Below, piece by piece: positions 54,018 to 62,346 of a stretch of DNA of 64,000 bases (position 1 is the first letter of the stretch; every line of letters begins with the position of its first letter). A program made the translations under genes and the position numbers. This DNA comes from Nocardioides alkalitolerans (GTDB taxonomy: Bacteria; Actinomycetota; Actinomycetes; Propionibacteriales; Nocardioidaceae), in contig CP116227.1 in NCBI GenBank assembly GCA_038184435.1, positions 1,951,501-2,015,500 of the forward strand, in the 5' to 3' direction. The notes beneath the pieces were generated by a model, which was not told where the DNA came from, did no database searches, and was given only the letters and a program-made list of their open reading frames with translations.

Positions 54018-55682
54018 ATGAGCACGCCGTACGGCGACCCGCCCCCGCCCGGTCAGCAGCCCGGTCAGCAGCCCGGTCAGCAGCCCGGTCCCGAGCTCCC
54101 CCCGGTCCCCGCGGACCCGGGGGCCGGGACGTCCGGGGGGTCCGGGCCAGCCGGGACCGCGGGCTCGGGCGAGGCAGCACGCCCGGCCGAGATCGCCGCG
54201 CGCACCGCCAAGGCGACCGGCCACGGAGTGGCGGTCGTCGCGCGGGCCACCGGCCGGTTCGGACGGTTCACGTTCCTCCAGGCGCGGCGCGCGTCGCACG
54301 CCGAGGGCGCGGGCGACAGCGGGCTCTCGCGGCTCATCGAGCTGCACGCGGTCAACGCCGCCGGTGACGCGGCGGTCGCGATCTCGCTCGCGGGCACGCT
54401 GTTCTTCCAGGTGCCCACCGGGGAGGCCCGCGGCCAGGTGGCCCTGTTCCTCGGGCTCACCATGCTCCCGTTCGCGATCGTCGCTCCCCTGATCGGCCCG
54501 TTCCTCGACCGGTTCAGCCACGGACGGCGCTGGGCCATCGGCGGCACGATGGCGATCCGTGCCTTCCTCTGCTGGGTGCTGGCCGGGGCGGTGGCGACCG
54601 AGTCGACGTGGCTCTTCGCCGCGGCGCTGGGCGTGCTGGTGTCGTCCAAGGCCTACGGCGTCGCCCGCAACGCCGCCGTCCCCCGCCTCGTGCCGACCGG
54701 GCTCACGCTCGTGAGGTCGAACGGACGGGTGTCGCTGGCGGGCGTGGTCGGCGCCGCCGTCTCGGCCCCCTTCGCCGGTCTGGCGTCGCTGGCGGGCGCC
54801 GAGTGGTCGCTGCGCTACGCCTTCGTCGTGTTCGTCCTCGCGACCGTGCTGGCCATCCTGCTGCCCGCGCGGGTCGACTCCGACGCGGGCGAGACCCGGC
54901 TCTCGCTGCGGACCGACGAGTCGACGCAGAGCATGGCCAAGGACCCGGGCAACCGCCGCCGCGCGGCGCTGCGGATGCCCGCCTCGGTCGCCTTCGCGCT
55001 GCGCGCGAACTGCGGACCCCGCTGGCTGTCGGGCTTCCTCACCATGTTCATGGCGTTCCTGCTGACGACCAACCCCTTCGAGGGGTGGCGCACGGAGGTG
55101 CTCTTCGCGCTCGTCGTCGGCGCGGCCGGCCTCGGCAACACGCTCGGCATCGCCCTGGCGTCGCTGCTGAAGAAGGTGAACCCGGCCATCACCGTCGTGA
55201 TCGCGCTCGTCGCGGCGGCGACGATGGCGACGACGGCGGCACTCTTCTACAGCGTGCTGACCCTCTCGATGCTCGGTCTGACCGCCGGGCTCGCGCAATC
55301 CCTGTCGAAGCTGTCCCTGGACTCGACCATCCAGCACGACGTGCACGAGCGCGTGCGCACGAGCGCGCTCGCCCGGTCCGACACGACGCTCCAGTTCGCG
55401 TGGGTGATCGGCGGCTTCGTCGGCATCGCCGTGCCGCTCGACCCCGGCGCCCTCGGGCTCTGGATCGCCGCGGCGGTGCTCATCGCCTGGGCGGTCTTCG
55501 TGCTCGGCACGCGCGCCCTCGACGCCTCGAACCGCCGTCCGGGGCGCGTCGACCAGGCGGCCGCTGCGCCTGGTCCGGCTCCGGCACCGGCTCCGGCACC
55601 GGGCCCCGCCCCTGCTCCGCGACCGGCGCCGACCGCGCCGTACGAGACCGACGTGCCGACGCAGCCGTACGACGCGCGCTGA
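54018..55682 (+). CDS. MFS transporter with low-complexity tails
   Basis: A 554-residue MFS protein with about 12 helices between residues 110 and 490 (AGDAAVAISLAGTLFF, FLGLTMLPFAIVAPLIGPFLDRFSHGRR). The first 100 residues are soluble and begin with PGQQ repeats from a 12-bp DNA repeat; the last 45 are Pro/Ala-rich. The signature loop IGPFLDRFSHGRRWAI identifies the family, but the substrate is unknown. GAGGAG precedes the ATG. The last codons form the left arm of a terminator. Confidence 0.87.
   Translation: MSTPYGDPPPPGQQPGQQPGQQPGPELPPVPADPGAGTSGGSGPAGTAGSGEAARPAEIAARTAKATGHGVAVVARATGRFGRFTFLQARRASHAEGAGDSGLSRLIELHAVNAAGDAAVAISLAGTLFFQVPTGEARGQVALFLGLTMLPFAIVAPLIGPFLDRFSHGRRWAIGGTMAIRAFLCWVLAGAVATESTWLFAAALGVLVSSKAYGVARNAAVPRLVPTGLTLVRSNGRVSLAGVVGAAVSAPFAGLASLAGAEWSLRYAFVVFVLATVLAILLPARVDSDAGETRLSLRTDESTQSMAKDPGNRRRAALRMPASVAFALRANCGPRWLSGFLTMFMAFLLTTNPFEGWRTEVLFALVVGAAGLGNTLGIALASLLKKVNPAITVVIALVAAATMATTAALFYSVLTLSMLGLTAGLAQSLSKLSLDSTIQHDVHERVRTSALARSDTTLQFAWVIGGFVGIAVPLDPGALGLWIAAAVLIAWAVFVLGTRALDASNRRPGRVDQAAAAPGPAPAPAPAPGPAPAPRPAPTAPYETDVPTQPYDAR
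54048..54092. repeat. 12-bp tandem repeat inside MFS N-terminus
   Basis: Three perfect copies of CCCGGTCAGCAG (54048-54083) plus a partial fourth encode Pro-Gly-Gln-Gln units. Copy number may vary by slippage without breaking the frame. Confidence 0.85.
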
Positions 55683-55701
55683 GCCCGCGTCGTACGGCTG
55701 C
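55661..55701. terminator. Bidirectional terminator overlapping MFS 3' end
   Basis: GCAGCCGTACGACGCG (55661-55676) and CGCGTCGTACGGCTGC (55686-55701) form a perfect 16-bp stem with a nine-base loop that contains the MFS stop codon. The left arm is coding (QPYDAR). The convergent cold-shock gene ends at 55714, so one hairpin serves both genes. Confidence 0.8.
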
Positions 55702-55713
55702 GTGAGCGGCGGG

Positions 55714-56115
55714 TCAGGCGCTGCGGTCGAGCTCGTCGGCGAGCGCGCGCAGCAGCTTCGCCGTGGGCGCGGCGGTGCGCGCGTCGGGGTGACGACCGTG
55801 GCGGTAGGTCTCGCCGACCCGGTCGAGCAGCGTGATGAGGTCCTCGACGATCGTCGTCATCTCGTCGGGCTTCTTGCGGGCGGCGCGGGCGACGTTGCGG
55901 GACACCGAGGCGGGGGCGTCGAGGAGCCGCACCTGCAGCGCCTGGTCACCGCGGCGACCCTGCGCGATGCCGAACTCGACGCGGGTGCCGGCCTTGAGCG
56001 TGGTGACCCCGGCCGGCAGCGCCTCGGCACGGACGTGGACGTCCTGCCCGGCGTCGGTCGACAGGAACCCGAAGCCCTTCGCCGCGTCGTACCACTTCAC
56101 CTTGCCGGTCGGCAC
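55714..56115 (-). CDS. Cold-shock-domain protein with C-terminal extension
   Basis: A 133-residue protein. Residues 1-66 are a cold-shock OB fold with RNP1 KGFGFLST and RNP2-like DVHVRAEAL; the remaining 65 residues are a basic then helical tail (RNVARAARKKPDEMTTIVEDLITLLDRVGETYRHGRHPD). RNP2 is VHV in place of the usual VFVH, and one aromatic is lost. Typical CspA proteins have about 67 residues, so this is the long actinobacterial type. It binds RNA or single-stranded DNA. The start is GTG with GGAGG upstream. Confidence 0.9.
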   Translation of the reverse strand: MPTGKVKWYDAAKGFGFLSTDAGQDVHVRAEALPAGVTTLKAGTRVEFGIAQGRRGDQALQVRLLDAPASVSRNVARAARKKPDEMTTIVEDLITLLDRVGETYRHGRHPDARTAAPTAKLLRALADELDRSA

Positions 56116-56196
56116 CGTCCTCCACCCCTCTCGAGCTCACCCGGACCGCCCGGGACGCACAGCAGCCGGGCACACGAGCCCGGCCGCAACCCGAGC

Positions 56197-56820
56197 CTAT
56201 CCGGTGAGGCCGAGGACGTGCTCGTCCAGCCAGGCGGGGAACGCCCGCAGGTCGGGGAGCACCACGTCGGTGCCCGCGGCGCGGAGCTCGGCCTCGTCGC
56301 AGCCGCCGGTGAGCACGGAGACGCTGGTGACGCCGGCGGCGTGGGCGCCCTCGACGTCGTGGACGTGGTCGCCGACGTACACCTGCGCCCCGTGCTCGCG
56401 GAGCGCGCGCCCCTTGAGGACGCCCCAGACCCAGCCCTCGAGGTGGTCGACGTCGAGCCCGAGGTGGTCGACGTGGCGCTGGGCGTTGGGCGCGTACTTG
56501 CCGGTGACGAGGAGGGTGCGGCCGCCGTGGCGGCGCACGGCGGCGAGCGCCTCGTGCGCGCCGGGCAGCACGGGGACGCTGGTCACGGCGAGGTCGGGGT
56601 AGAGCGCCCGGAACCGGTCGCCGGCCTCCGCGAGCCGGTCGGCGGGCAGGTAGGGGCCGAGGATGACGTCGAGGGGCGGACCGAGCCGCTCGGTGAGCTC
56701 GGCGATCGGCAGCTCGACGCCCAGCTCGGCCCCGAGGGCCTCGAGGGTCGCGGCGAAGCCGGGAACGGTGTCGATGAGGGTCATGTCGAGGTCGAAGCCG
56801 ACGACGAGAGGGGCAGCCAC
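56197..56820 (-). CDS. HAD-family hydrolase (phosphoglycolate-phosphatase-like)
   Basis: A 207-residue C1-capped HAD phosphatase. Motif I is GFDLDMTLIDT (Asp nucleophile at about residue 9; Met replaces the more common Gly), motif II is LLVTGK near 107, and motif IV is VYVGDHVHDVEGAHAAG near 143-160. The substrate is probably a small phosphorylated metabolite. TAGGCT (56832 to 56827) ends six bases before the GTG, suggesting a leaderless mRNA. Confidence 0.87.
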   Translation of the reverse strand: MAAPLVVGFDLDMTLIDTVPGFAATLEALGAELGVELPIAELTERLGPPLDVILGPYLPADRLAEAGDRFRALYPDLAVTSVPVLPGAHEALAAVRRHGGRTLLVTGKYAPNAQRHVDHLGLDVDHLEGWVWGVLKGRALREHGAQVYVGDHVHDVEGAHAAGVTSVSVLTGGCDEAELRAAGTDVVLPDLRAFPAWLDEHVLGLTG

Positions 56821-56903
56821 GCCGCCAGCCTAGGGACGCTCCCCCGCCGTCGAGGACGGGGTAGCGTGCGCTGTCCCCGCCACCGGCCCCCTCGGGAGTG
56901 ACC

Positions 56904-59084
56904 ATGTCGACGTCGACCGCCGCCCCTCCGTCCCGCTCGTCCCGACCATCACCCGCGAGCATCGCCGTCTGGGTGCTCGTCGCCGTCGTCGGCGCCGCCT
57001 GCTGGACGGTGCTCGCCCTCAGCCGTGACGAGGAGGTGTCCGCGCTCTGGATCCTGTTCGCGGCGCTGGCCTCCTACGCGATCGCCTACCGGTTCTACGC
57101 GCGCTTCATCGGGCGCAAGGTGCTCAAGCTCGACGACACCCGGGCCACGCCCGCGGAGCGGCTCGAGAACGGCGCCGACTTCGAGGTGACCGACCGCCGC
57201 GTGCTCTTCGGGCACCACTTCGCGGCGATCGCCGGCGCCGGTCCCCTGGTAGGCCCCGTGCTGGCCGCGCAGATGGGCTACCTGCCCGGCACGATCTGGA
57301 TCATCGTCGGCGTCATCTTCGCCGGTGCCGTGCAGGACATGGTGGTGCTGTTCTTCTCCATGCGGCGCGACGGCAAGAGCCTCGGCCAGATGATCCGCGA
57401 GGAGATCGGCGTCATCGGCGGCACCGCGGCGCTCATCGCGGTGTTCGCCATCATGATCATCATCCTGGCGGTGCTCTCGCTGGTCGTGGTCAACGCGCTC
57501 GCCGAGTCGCCCTGGGGCGTCTTCTCGATCGGCCTGACGATCCCGATCGCGCTCTTCATGGGCTTCTACCTGCGCTACCTGCGGCCCGGACGGGTGCTCG
57601 AGACGACGGGCATCGGCGTCGTGCTGCTGCTGCTCGCGATCATCGGCGGCGGGTACGTCGAGACGTGGGGCCTCGGCGAGGCGCTGACGCTCGACAAGGA
57701 GACGCTGACGCTGCTGCTCGTCGGCTACGGCTTCGTCGCCTCGATCCTCCCGGTGTGGATGCTGCTGACGCCCCGCGACTACCTGTCCACCTTCATGAAG
57801 GTCGGCGTCATCGTGCTCCTCGCCGTCGGGCTCGTGCTGGCCAACCCGGTGCTGTCGACCGACGCCGTGACGCCGTTCGCGTCGTCGGGCGAGGGTCCGG
57901 TCTTCGCGGGCAAGCTGTTCCCGTTCCTCTTCATCACCATCGCCTGCGGCGCACTGTCGGGGTTCCACGCCCTCATCTCGTCGGGCACGACGCCGAAGCT
58001 CGTCGCCAAGGAGCGGCAGGTCAAGATGATCGGCTACGGCGGCATGCTCATGGAGTCGTTCGTGGCGATCTCGGCGCTCATCGCCGCGTGCGTCATCGAC
58101 CCGGGCCTCTACTTCGCGATGAACTCCCCCGTCGGTGCGACCGGCGGCGACGCCGCGTCGGCCTCGGAGTTCGTGGCGACGCTGGGCTTCTCGATCACGC
58201 CCGAGGCGCTCAACGCCGCGGCCGCCTCCGTCGAGGAGGAGCTGATCTCCCGCACCGGTGGCGCGCCGACGCTGGCGTTCGGCATCTCGCAGATCTTCGA
58301 CACCGCGTTCGGTGGCGGGCTGGCCGCGTTCTGGTACCACTTCGCGATCATGTTCGAGGCCCTCTTCATCCTCACCGCCGTCGACGCCGGCACGCGGGTG
58401 GGCCGCTTCATGCTGCAGGACACGATCGGCAACGTGTGGCCGAAGTTCGGCGACACGTCGTGGAAGCCCGCCGCCTGGGGCGCCTCGGCCGTCGTCGTCG
58501 CCTGCTGGGGCTACATGCTGTACGTCGGCGTCACCGACCCGCTCGGCGGCATCAACCAGCTGTTCCCGCTGTTCGGCATCGCCAACCAGCTGCTCGCGGC
58601 CATCGCGCTCACCCTGTGCGTGACGCTCTTCCTCAAGCACGGCTGGCTGAAGTGGGTCTGGGTGCCCGGCATCCCGCTGGCCTGGGACCTCGTGGTGACG
58701 ATGACCGCGTCGTACCAGAAGGTCTTCTCGGACAACCCGGCGATCGGGTACTTCGCGCAGGCCGACGCGACCCGCACCGCCCGCGACGCCGGCGAGCTCC
58801 GGGGCGCGGCGACGAACGCCGACCAGATGGACGTCATCATCCGGAACTCGACGACGAACGGCGTGCTGCAGGCGACCTTCGCCCTGCTGGTCATCGTCAT
58901 CGTCGCCAACGCGGTCGTCGTCTGGGTGAAGGCCGTGCGCGCCGGCTCGCTGCCGACCACCGAGGTGCCGGCCGTGCCGTCGGAGATCGTGGCGCCCGCC
59001 GACTTCGTGGCGACGAAGGAGGAGAAGGCGGAGCTCGCCGCGTGGGAGGCCGAGCGCTCGACGACGGTCGGGACACGGTCGTGA
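56904..59084 (+). CDS. cstA: CstA-family carbon-starvation/pyruvate transporter
   Basis: A 726-residue, roughly 18-helix membrane protein. PLVGPVLAAQMGYLPGTIWIIVGVIFAGAVQDM, FFSMRRDGKSLGQM and SGFHALISSGTTPKLVAKE are core CstA motifs, followed by DAGTRVGRFMLQDTIGN. CstA and its relative BtsT import pyruvate or peptides under starvation. GGGAG lies five bases before ATG 56904 (GTG 56898 would add two residues). The stop overlaps ybdD by 4 bp, the usual pair. Confidence 0.94.
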   Translation: MSTSTAAPPSRSSRPSPASIAVWVLVAVVGAACWTVLALSRDEEVSALWILFAALASYAIAYRFYARFIGRKVLKLDDTRATPAERLENGADFEVTDRRVLFGHHFAAIAGAGPLVGPVLAAQMGYLPGTIWIIVGVIFAGAVQDMVVLFFSMRRDGKSLGQMIREEIGVIGGTAALIAVFAIMIIILAVLSLVVVNALAESPWGVFSIGLTIPIALFMGFYLRYLRPGRVLETTGIGVVLLLLAIIGGGYVETWGLGEALTLDKETLTLLLVGYGFVASILPVWMLLTPRDYLSTFMKVGVIVLLAVGLVLANPVLSTDAVTPFASSGEGPVFAGKLFPFLFITIACGALSGFHALISSGTTPKLVAKERQVKMIGYGGMLMESFVAISALIAACVIDPGLYFAMNSPVGATGGDAASASEFVATLGFSITPEALNAAAASVEEELISRTGGAPTLAFGISQIFDTAFGGGLAAFWYHFAIMFEALFILTAVDAGTRVGRFMLQDTIGNVWPKFGDTSWKPAAWGASAVVVACWGYMLYVGVTDPLGGINQLFPLFGIANQLLAAIALTLCVTLFLKHGWLKWVWVPGIPLAWDLVVTMTASYQKVFSDNPAIGYFAQADATRTARDAGELRGAATNADQMDVIIRNSTTNGVLQATFALLVIVIVANAVVVWVKAVRAGSLPTTEVPAVPSEIVAPADFVATKEEKAELAAWEAERSTTVGTRS

Positions 59085-59266
59085 GCGCGCTGCGTCGCGC
59101 CGTGGCGGGGGTGCGCTGGTACCTCCGGGAGTTCAGCGGCGAGTCGCGCTGGGACGCGTACGTCGCGGGCTGCGCCGCCGACGGCACCGCGCCGATGTCG
59201 CGCCGGGAGTTCGAGCGGCACCGCGACCACCTGCGCGAGCACTCCGCGCAGGGGCGGTGCTGCTGA
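59081..59266 (+). CDS. YbdD/YjiX family small protein
   Basis: A 61-residue protein, SALRRAVAGVRWYLREFSGESRWDAY with MSRREFERHRDHLR, of the short YbdD/YjiX family that always accompanies CstA-type transporters and is needed for their full activity. It starts at GTG 59081, overlapping the cstA stop (GTGA). It ends with Cys-Cys, as many members do. Confidence 0.92.
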   Translation: MSALRRAVAGVRWYLREFSGESRWDAYVAGCAADGTAPMSRREFERHRDHLREHSAQGRCC

Positions 59267-59288
59267 CGTCCCTGCTCGCTCTCCTGGT

Positions 59289-59329
59289 CGTGGCCCCAGC
59301 GCGCGGGTGTCCGTGGCGCTGGGGCCACG
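59289..59329. terminator. Bidirectional terminator, ybdD / ATPase
   Basis: CGTGGCCCCAGCGC (59289-59302) and GCGCTGGGGCCACG (59316-59329) form a perfect 14-bp stem with a 13-base loop, centred in the 69-bp gap between convergent genes. Confidence 0.85.
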
Positions 59330-59335
59330 GCTGCG

Positions 59336-59971
59336 TCAGGCGGCGGTGAGCGCTCCGACGCCGACGGTCGCGACGAGCACCGGCACGGCGAAGCCCCGCG
59401 GGACGAGGCGGGTGTCCCAGGGCTCCTCGGCGCCGTCCAGCTGACGCAGGATCTGCGCGGACCGCAGGTCGGTCCACCGCGACCAGTGGCGGTCGAAGGA
59501 CAGCGGGTGCACCACCCGCCCGCGGGCCTGCTGCCCGGCGATCGCCTCGTCACGCGTGGCGTCGACGAGCAGCAGGGTGGGGCGCCAGCCGCGCCGTACG
59601 GCCGCCCGGAGGAGCAGGCGGCGACGGGTGTGGCGGGTCGCCGTCTCGTGGACGAGGAGCACGCGGGCCGCTCGCCCCGGCCAGTGCCGGAGCAGGCGCG
59701 GACCCACCAGCACGACCGCCCAGGCGAGGACCGTGTGCACGGTGTGGACGGCCCAGCGGTAGGCGCGGTACGGCAGTGCGGGCCACCGCCGTGCCACCGG
59801 TGCGCGGAGGTGGTCGGGATCGAGCGCCGCGACGCCCGGCGCCTGGGCGACGCTCGCGATCACCGTCGACTTGCCGGCGCCGGGGACGCCGCCGACGACG
59901 ACGAGGTCGCTGTGGTCGCTGTGGTCGGCCTGGCGCGCGGCGGGGTCGGGCGGGGCGGGGAACGACGTCAT
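59336..59971 (-). CDS. P-loop kinase/zeta-toxin-like ATPase
   Basis: A 211-residue P-loop protein. Walker A is VVGGVPGAGKSTVIA at about 25-39, DPDHLR near 52-57 resembles the Asp of kinase-type families, and ATRDEAIAGQQARGRVVHPLSFDRHW near 138-163 matches the LID region of AAA_33-type kinases. The last helix is hydrophobic-poor. Members include gluconate-kinase-like and zeta-toxin-like proteins; substrate unknown. There is no antitoxin-like neighbour. GAGGAG precedes the ATG. Confidence 0.75.
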   Translation of the reverse strand: MTSFPAPPDPAARQADHSDHSDLVVVGGVPGAGKSTVIASVAQAPGVAALDPDHLRAPVARRWPALPYRAYRWAVHTVHTVLAWAVVLVGPRLLRHWPGRAARVLLVHETATRHTRRRLLLRAAVRRGWRPTLLLVDATRDEAIAGQQARGRVVHPLSFDRHWSRWTDLRSAQILRQLDGAEEPWDTRLVPRGFAVPVLVATVGVGALTAA

Positions 59972-60081
59972 CGGGGCTCCTCGGTCAGCGGGGTCGGGTG
60001 CCCTCGACGGTGCCGGGTGATCCTTCAGGTCCGCTGAGACGGGCGTCGGGGTGTGCTGTGAAGTGCTGCGCCGCCGGATCC

Positions 60082-60140
60082 CGAAAGGGTCACGGACGAC
60101 AGTCGCTGGGGCTGATCCGACGTCGTTCGTGACCCTTTCG
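60082..60140 (-). terminator. Long inverted repeat after DUF6461-like gene
   Basis: CGAAAGGGTCACGGACGAC (60082-60100) is inverted at 60122-60140 with a single mismatch; the spacer is 21 bases. It starts 16 bases past the stop of the leftward DUF6461-like gene. It is terminator-like but lacks a T-tract and has an unusually long stem. Confidence 0.6.
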
Positions 60141-60155
60141 CGGAGCCTCCGACCG

Positions 60156-60779
60156 TCACACCGACCAGAGATAGACGGTGTGCGCCTCGAGATCGAACAG
60201 GTCCTCGGGCAACGTCACCCCGGTCCAGCGCAGGAGCATGGCCACTGCCGTGCCCTCCCAGGACGGACCGACGTCGGGGTCGATCCACGGACCCTCCTCC
60301 GGCGGCTCGGGCAGCGTGCGGAACGGGGCCAGCAGGTCGTCGAGCTCCGCGGCCTCCGGTGGCGTGGGCTCTCCGTAGCGCACCTCCTCCGACGGGACGA
60401 CCGTGCGTCCTCCCTCCGCCGCCCCGAACCTGACCACCGCGTTGACGTTCCAGAAGGCCGATGCCACGCGCGCGCCGCCCGACTCCGCGCTGAGGCGCGC
60501 CAACAGCTCGTCCTCGTCGCCCCGGAAGCCGTTCTCCTCGACGACGAGAGTGTGGTCCCCGGCCCGGATGAACCAGAGATACCCGTGCAAGGTCCGCCCG
60601 GAGGGGTCGTACGGGGGGCCGTCAGCGGTGACCTCGACCGGCGCGTCGAGGTCGATCCTCCAGTGCGCTGCCAGCGCTGGGACACCCAGCGAGGCGGGTA
60701 CGACGGTCAGGCACGCCGCGTCGCACTGGCTCTTGAGCTCACCGAGACGTTCGACCTCGTCGGTCCCTCGTGTCCGCAT
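60156..60779 (-). CDS. DUF6461-like protein
   Basis: A 207-residue soluble protein. The segments YLWFIRAGDHTLVVEENGFRGDEDELLARLS, RVASAFWNVNAVVRFGAAEGG and LLRWTGVTLPEDLF follow the pattern of the actinobacterial DUF6461 family, which is often found scattered singly or near immunity-like genes. Function unknown. GGGAGGAG lies eight bases before ATG 60779. It is framed by two long inverted repeats, one downstream (60082-60140) and one upstream (60834-60888). Confidence 0.65.
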   Translation of the reverse strand: MRTRGTDEVERLGELKSQCDAACLTVVPASLGVPALAAHWRIDLDAPVEVTADGPPYDPSGRTLHGYLWFIRAGDHTLVVEENGFRGDEDELLARLSAESGGARVASAFWNVNAVVRFGAAEGGRTVVPSEEVRYGEPTPPEAAELDDLLAPFRTLPEPPEEGPWIDPDVGPSWEGTAVAMLLRWTGVTLPEDLFDLEAHTVYLWSV

Positions 60780-60833
60780 CGCGTCTCCTCCCGTCGGGCC
60801 GGTCCGCACAGCATCCCGCACCGACGCGCTGAG

Positions 60834-60888
60834 TCCTGCGGAACGGATGCAGTCCAGGGCGCCTTCGCACGGCATCCGTTCCGCAGGA
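60834..60888 (-). terminator. Long inverted repeat after DUF6226-like gene
   Basis: TCCTGCGGAACGGATGC (60834-60850) is perfectly inverted at 60872-60888 with a 21-base spacer. It starts 30 bases past the stop of the leftward DUF6226-like gene. The spacer has the same length as that of the repeat at 60082-60140, but the arm sequences differ. Confidence 0.6.
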
Positions 60889-60918
60889 TCCATCACCCGT
60901 GACGGCCGGCGGTCCCGA

Positions 60919-61566
60919 TCAGCTCCACCACGCCGGCCCGGCGACCGTCCGCCACCGCCGACGGCCCGTGCGCGCGGCCTCCGCCCGGTCGGCGTCGGCA
61001 CGGTCAGGGTTGGACGTGGACCACCCCTCGAGGGTCACCGTCCTCGACCACCCGTCGCCGGACTCGTGGACCAGCACGCCCGCCACCACCGAGCCGATGA
61101 CACCGTCGATCGCGTCGAGCAGGCCCTCCGACCCGCCGTCGCAGGCGTCGCAGCCGCAGTGCGGGACCACCGCCACCTCCACCGCCGGCTCACCGACCCC
61201 GATCCGCACCTGGTCGCCCTGCACGTCGGTCGAGCCGACGTCGAGCAGGAGCGGCAGGGCGCCGTCGACGACGGGGCGCAACCGGGTGAGGTCCTCGGGC
61301 CCGTTCGTGGGCGACCAGCCCCACGGCGCGACCGCCGGGTCCCGCACGGCGAGACCCGCGTCCACGAGCACCCGGCACCAGGCCGCGACCCGCGCGGCGA
61401 TGGTCCGGTAGCGCTCGGGTCGCGTGACCCGGCGATAGGCGTCGTCGGGCGGCGGACCGTCCCACGGCTCCGGCCACGTCGCGAAGCGCGGGTCCGCGGC
61501 GTGCACGGCATCGACGGCCGCCAGCAGCACGTCGAGCTCGGCCGGTCCTTCGGGCCCGTCCCTCAC
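60919..61566 (-). CDS. DUF6226-like protein
   Basis: A 215-residue soluble protein. DAYRRVTRPERYRTIAARVAAWCRVLV and the Cys motif VPHCGCDACDGGSEGLLDAIDGVIGSVVAG match the actinobacterial DUF6226 pattern; the CGCDAC cysteines may bind a metal. Function unknown. The GTG start overlaps the cobF stop by 4 bp, so it is coupled to the cobalamin genes though it has no known place in that pathway. Confidence 0.7.
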   Translation of the reverse strand: MRDGPEGPAELDVLLAAVDAVHAADPRFATWPEPWDGPPPDDAYRRVTRPERYRTIAARVAAWCRVLVDAGLAVRDPAVAPWGWSPTNGPEDLTRLRPVVDGALPLLLDVGSTDVQGDQVRIGVGEPAVEVAVVPHCGCDACDGGSEGLLDAIDGVIGSVVAGVLVHESGDGWSRTVTLEGWSTSNPDRADADRAEAARTGRRRWRTVAGPAWWS

Positions 61567-62339
61567 CCGTCCGCCCCCGGCGCCCGCAGCAGGTAGGCGT
61601 CCATGACCCACCCCGCCTCGGCCTTCGCCGCCGCGCGCGCGGCGAGCACCTCGTCGAGCACGTCGCCGACCCGTCCCGCGACCAGCCGCTCGCTGGGCGC
61701 GGACAGGTTGGCGGCCCACCAGATCGTCCAGTCCTCGAGCCCGGCCAGGTCGAGCGAGGCGTTGAGCATGACGAGCACGTTGTCGGCGCCGGCGTCCACC
61801 GCCTCGCGCAGGCGCCGCCCCGTGGTGACGGTGATCGGCTGCCCCACCTCGTGCAGCACGATGCGGTGGGCCGCGGCCAGCAGCTGCAGGCTCGAGATGC
61901 CCGGCACCACCACGACCTCCGCCGTCACCGCACCCCGCGCCAGCACCGCGTCGACGATCCGCAGCGTCGAGTCGTAGAACGCCGGGTCCCCCCACACCAG
62001 CAGCGCCACGTCGCCGGGCCGCTCGAGGAGCACCCGCTCGTAGGCCGCCGTCCGCGCCGCGTGCCAGTCCGCCACCGCACCCCGGTACGCCGCGGCGTCA
62101 CCCGCGACGCGCGCCGACCGGTCGCGCTCGGGGTCGGCGACCTCGACCACCTCCAGGCCGGGGGCGACCTCGGCGAGGAGGGCGCGCCGTACGGCGAGGA
62201 GCGGGTCGCCGCCGTCCCCGCGGTCCTTGCGCGGCGCGAGCGCGTAGGCCGCCCCGCGCAGCGCCGCGACCGCCTGCCCGGTCAGCTGTGCGGGGTCGCC
62301 GCAGCCGAGGCCGACGACGTGGAGGCGGCGCGGGCTCAC
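61563..62339 (-). CDS. cobF: Precorrin-6A synthase (deacetylating)
   Basis: A 258-residue tetrapyrrole methylase that methylates C1 of precorrin-5 and releases acetate in aerobic cobalamin synthesis. VVGLGCGDPAQLTGQAVAALR is the SAM-site start, LLVWGDPAFYDSTLRI and VVVPGISSLQLLAAAHRIVLHEVGQPI are the methylase motifs, and LEDWTIWWAANLSAPSERLVAGRV is specific to CobF. The GTG lies seven bases after the cobN stop. Its presence implies the oxygen-dependent route. Confidence 0.92.
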   Translation of the reverse strand: MSPRRLHVVGLGCGDPAQLTGQAVAALRGAAYALAPRKDRGDGGDPLLAVRRALLAEVAPGLEVVEVADPERDRSARVAGDAAAYRGAVADWHAARTAAYERVLLERPGDVALLVWGDPAFYDSTLRIVDAVLARGAVTAEVVVVPGISSLQLLAAAHRIVLHEVGQPITVTTGRRLREAVDAGADNVLVMLNASLDLAGLEDWTIWWAANLSAPSERLVAGRVGDVLDEVLAARAAAKAEAGWVMDAYLLRAPGADG

Positions 62340-62346
62340 GACGGGC

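Noticed and set aside
59336..59971. Zeta-type toxin of a toxin-antitoxin pair
   Set aside because: The P-loop fits the wider kinase group, but there is no small antitoxin gene beside it.
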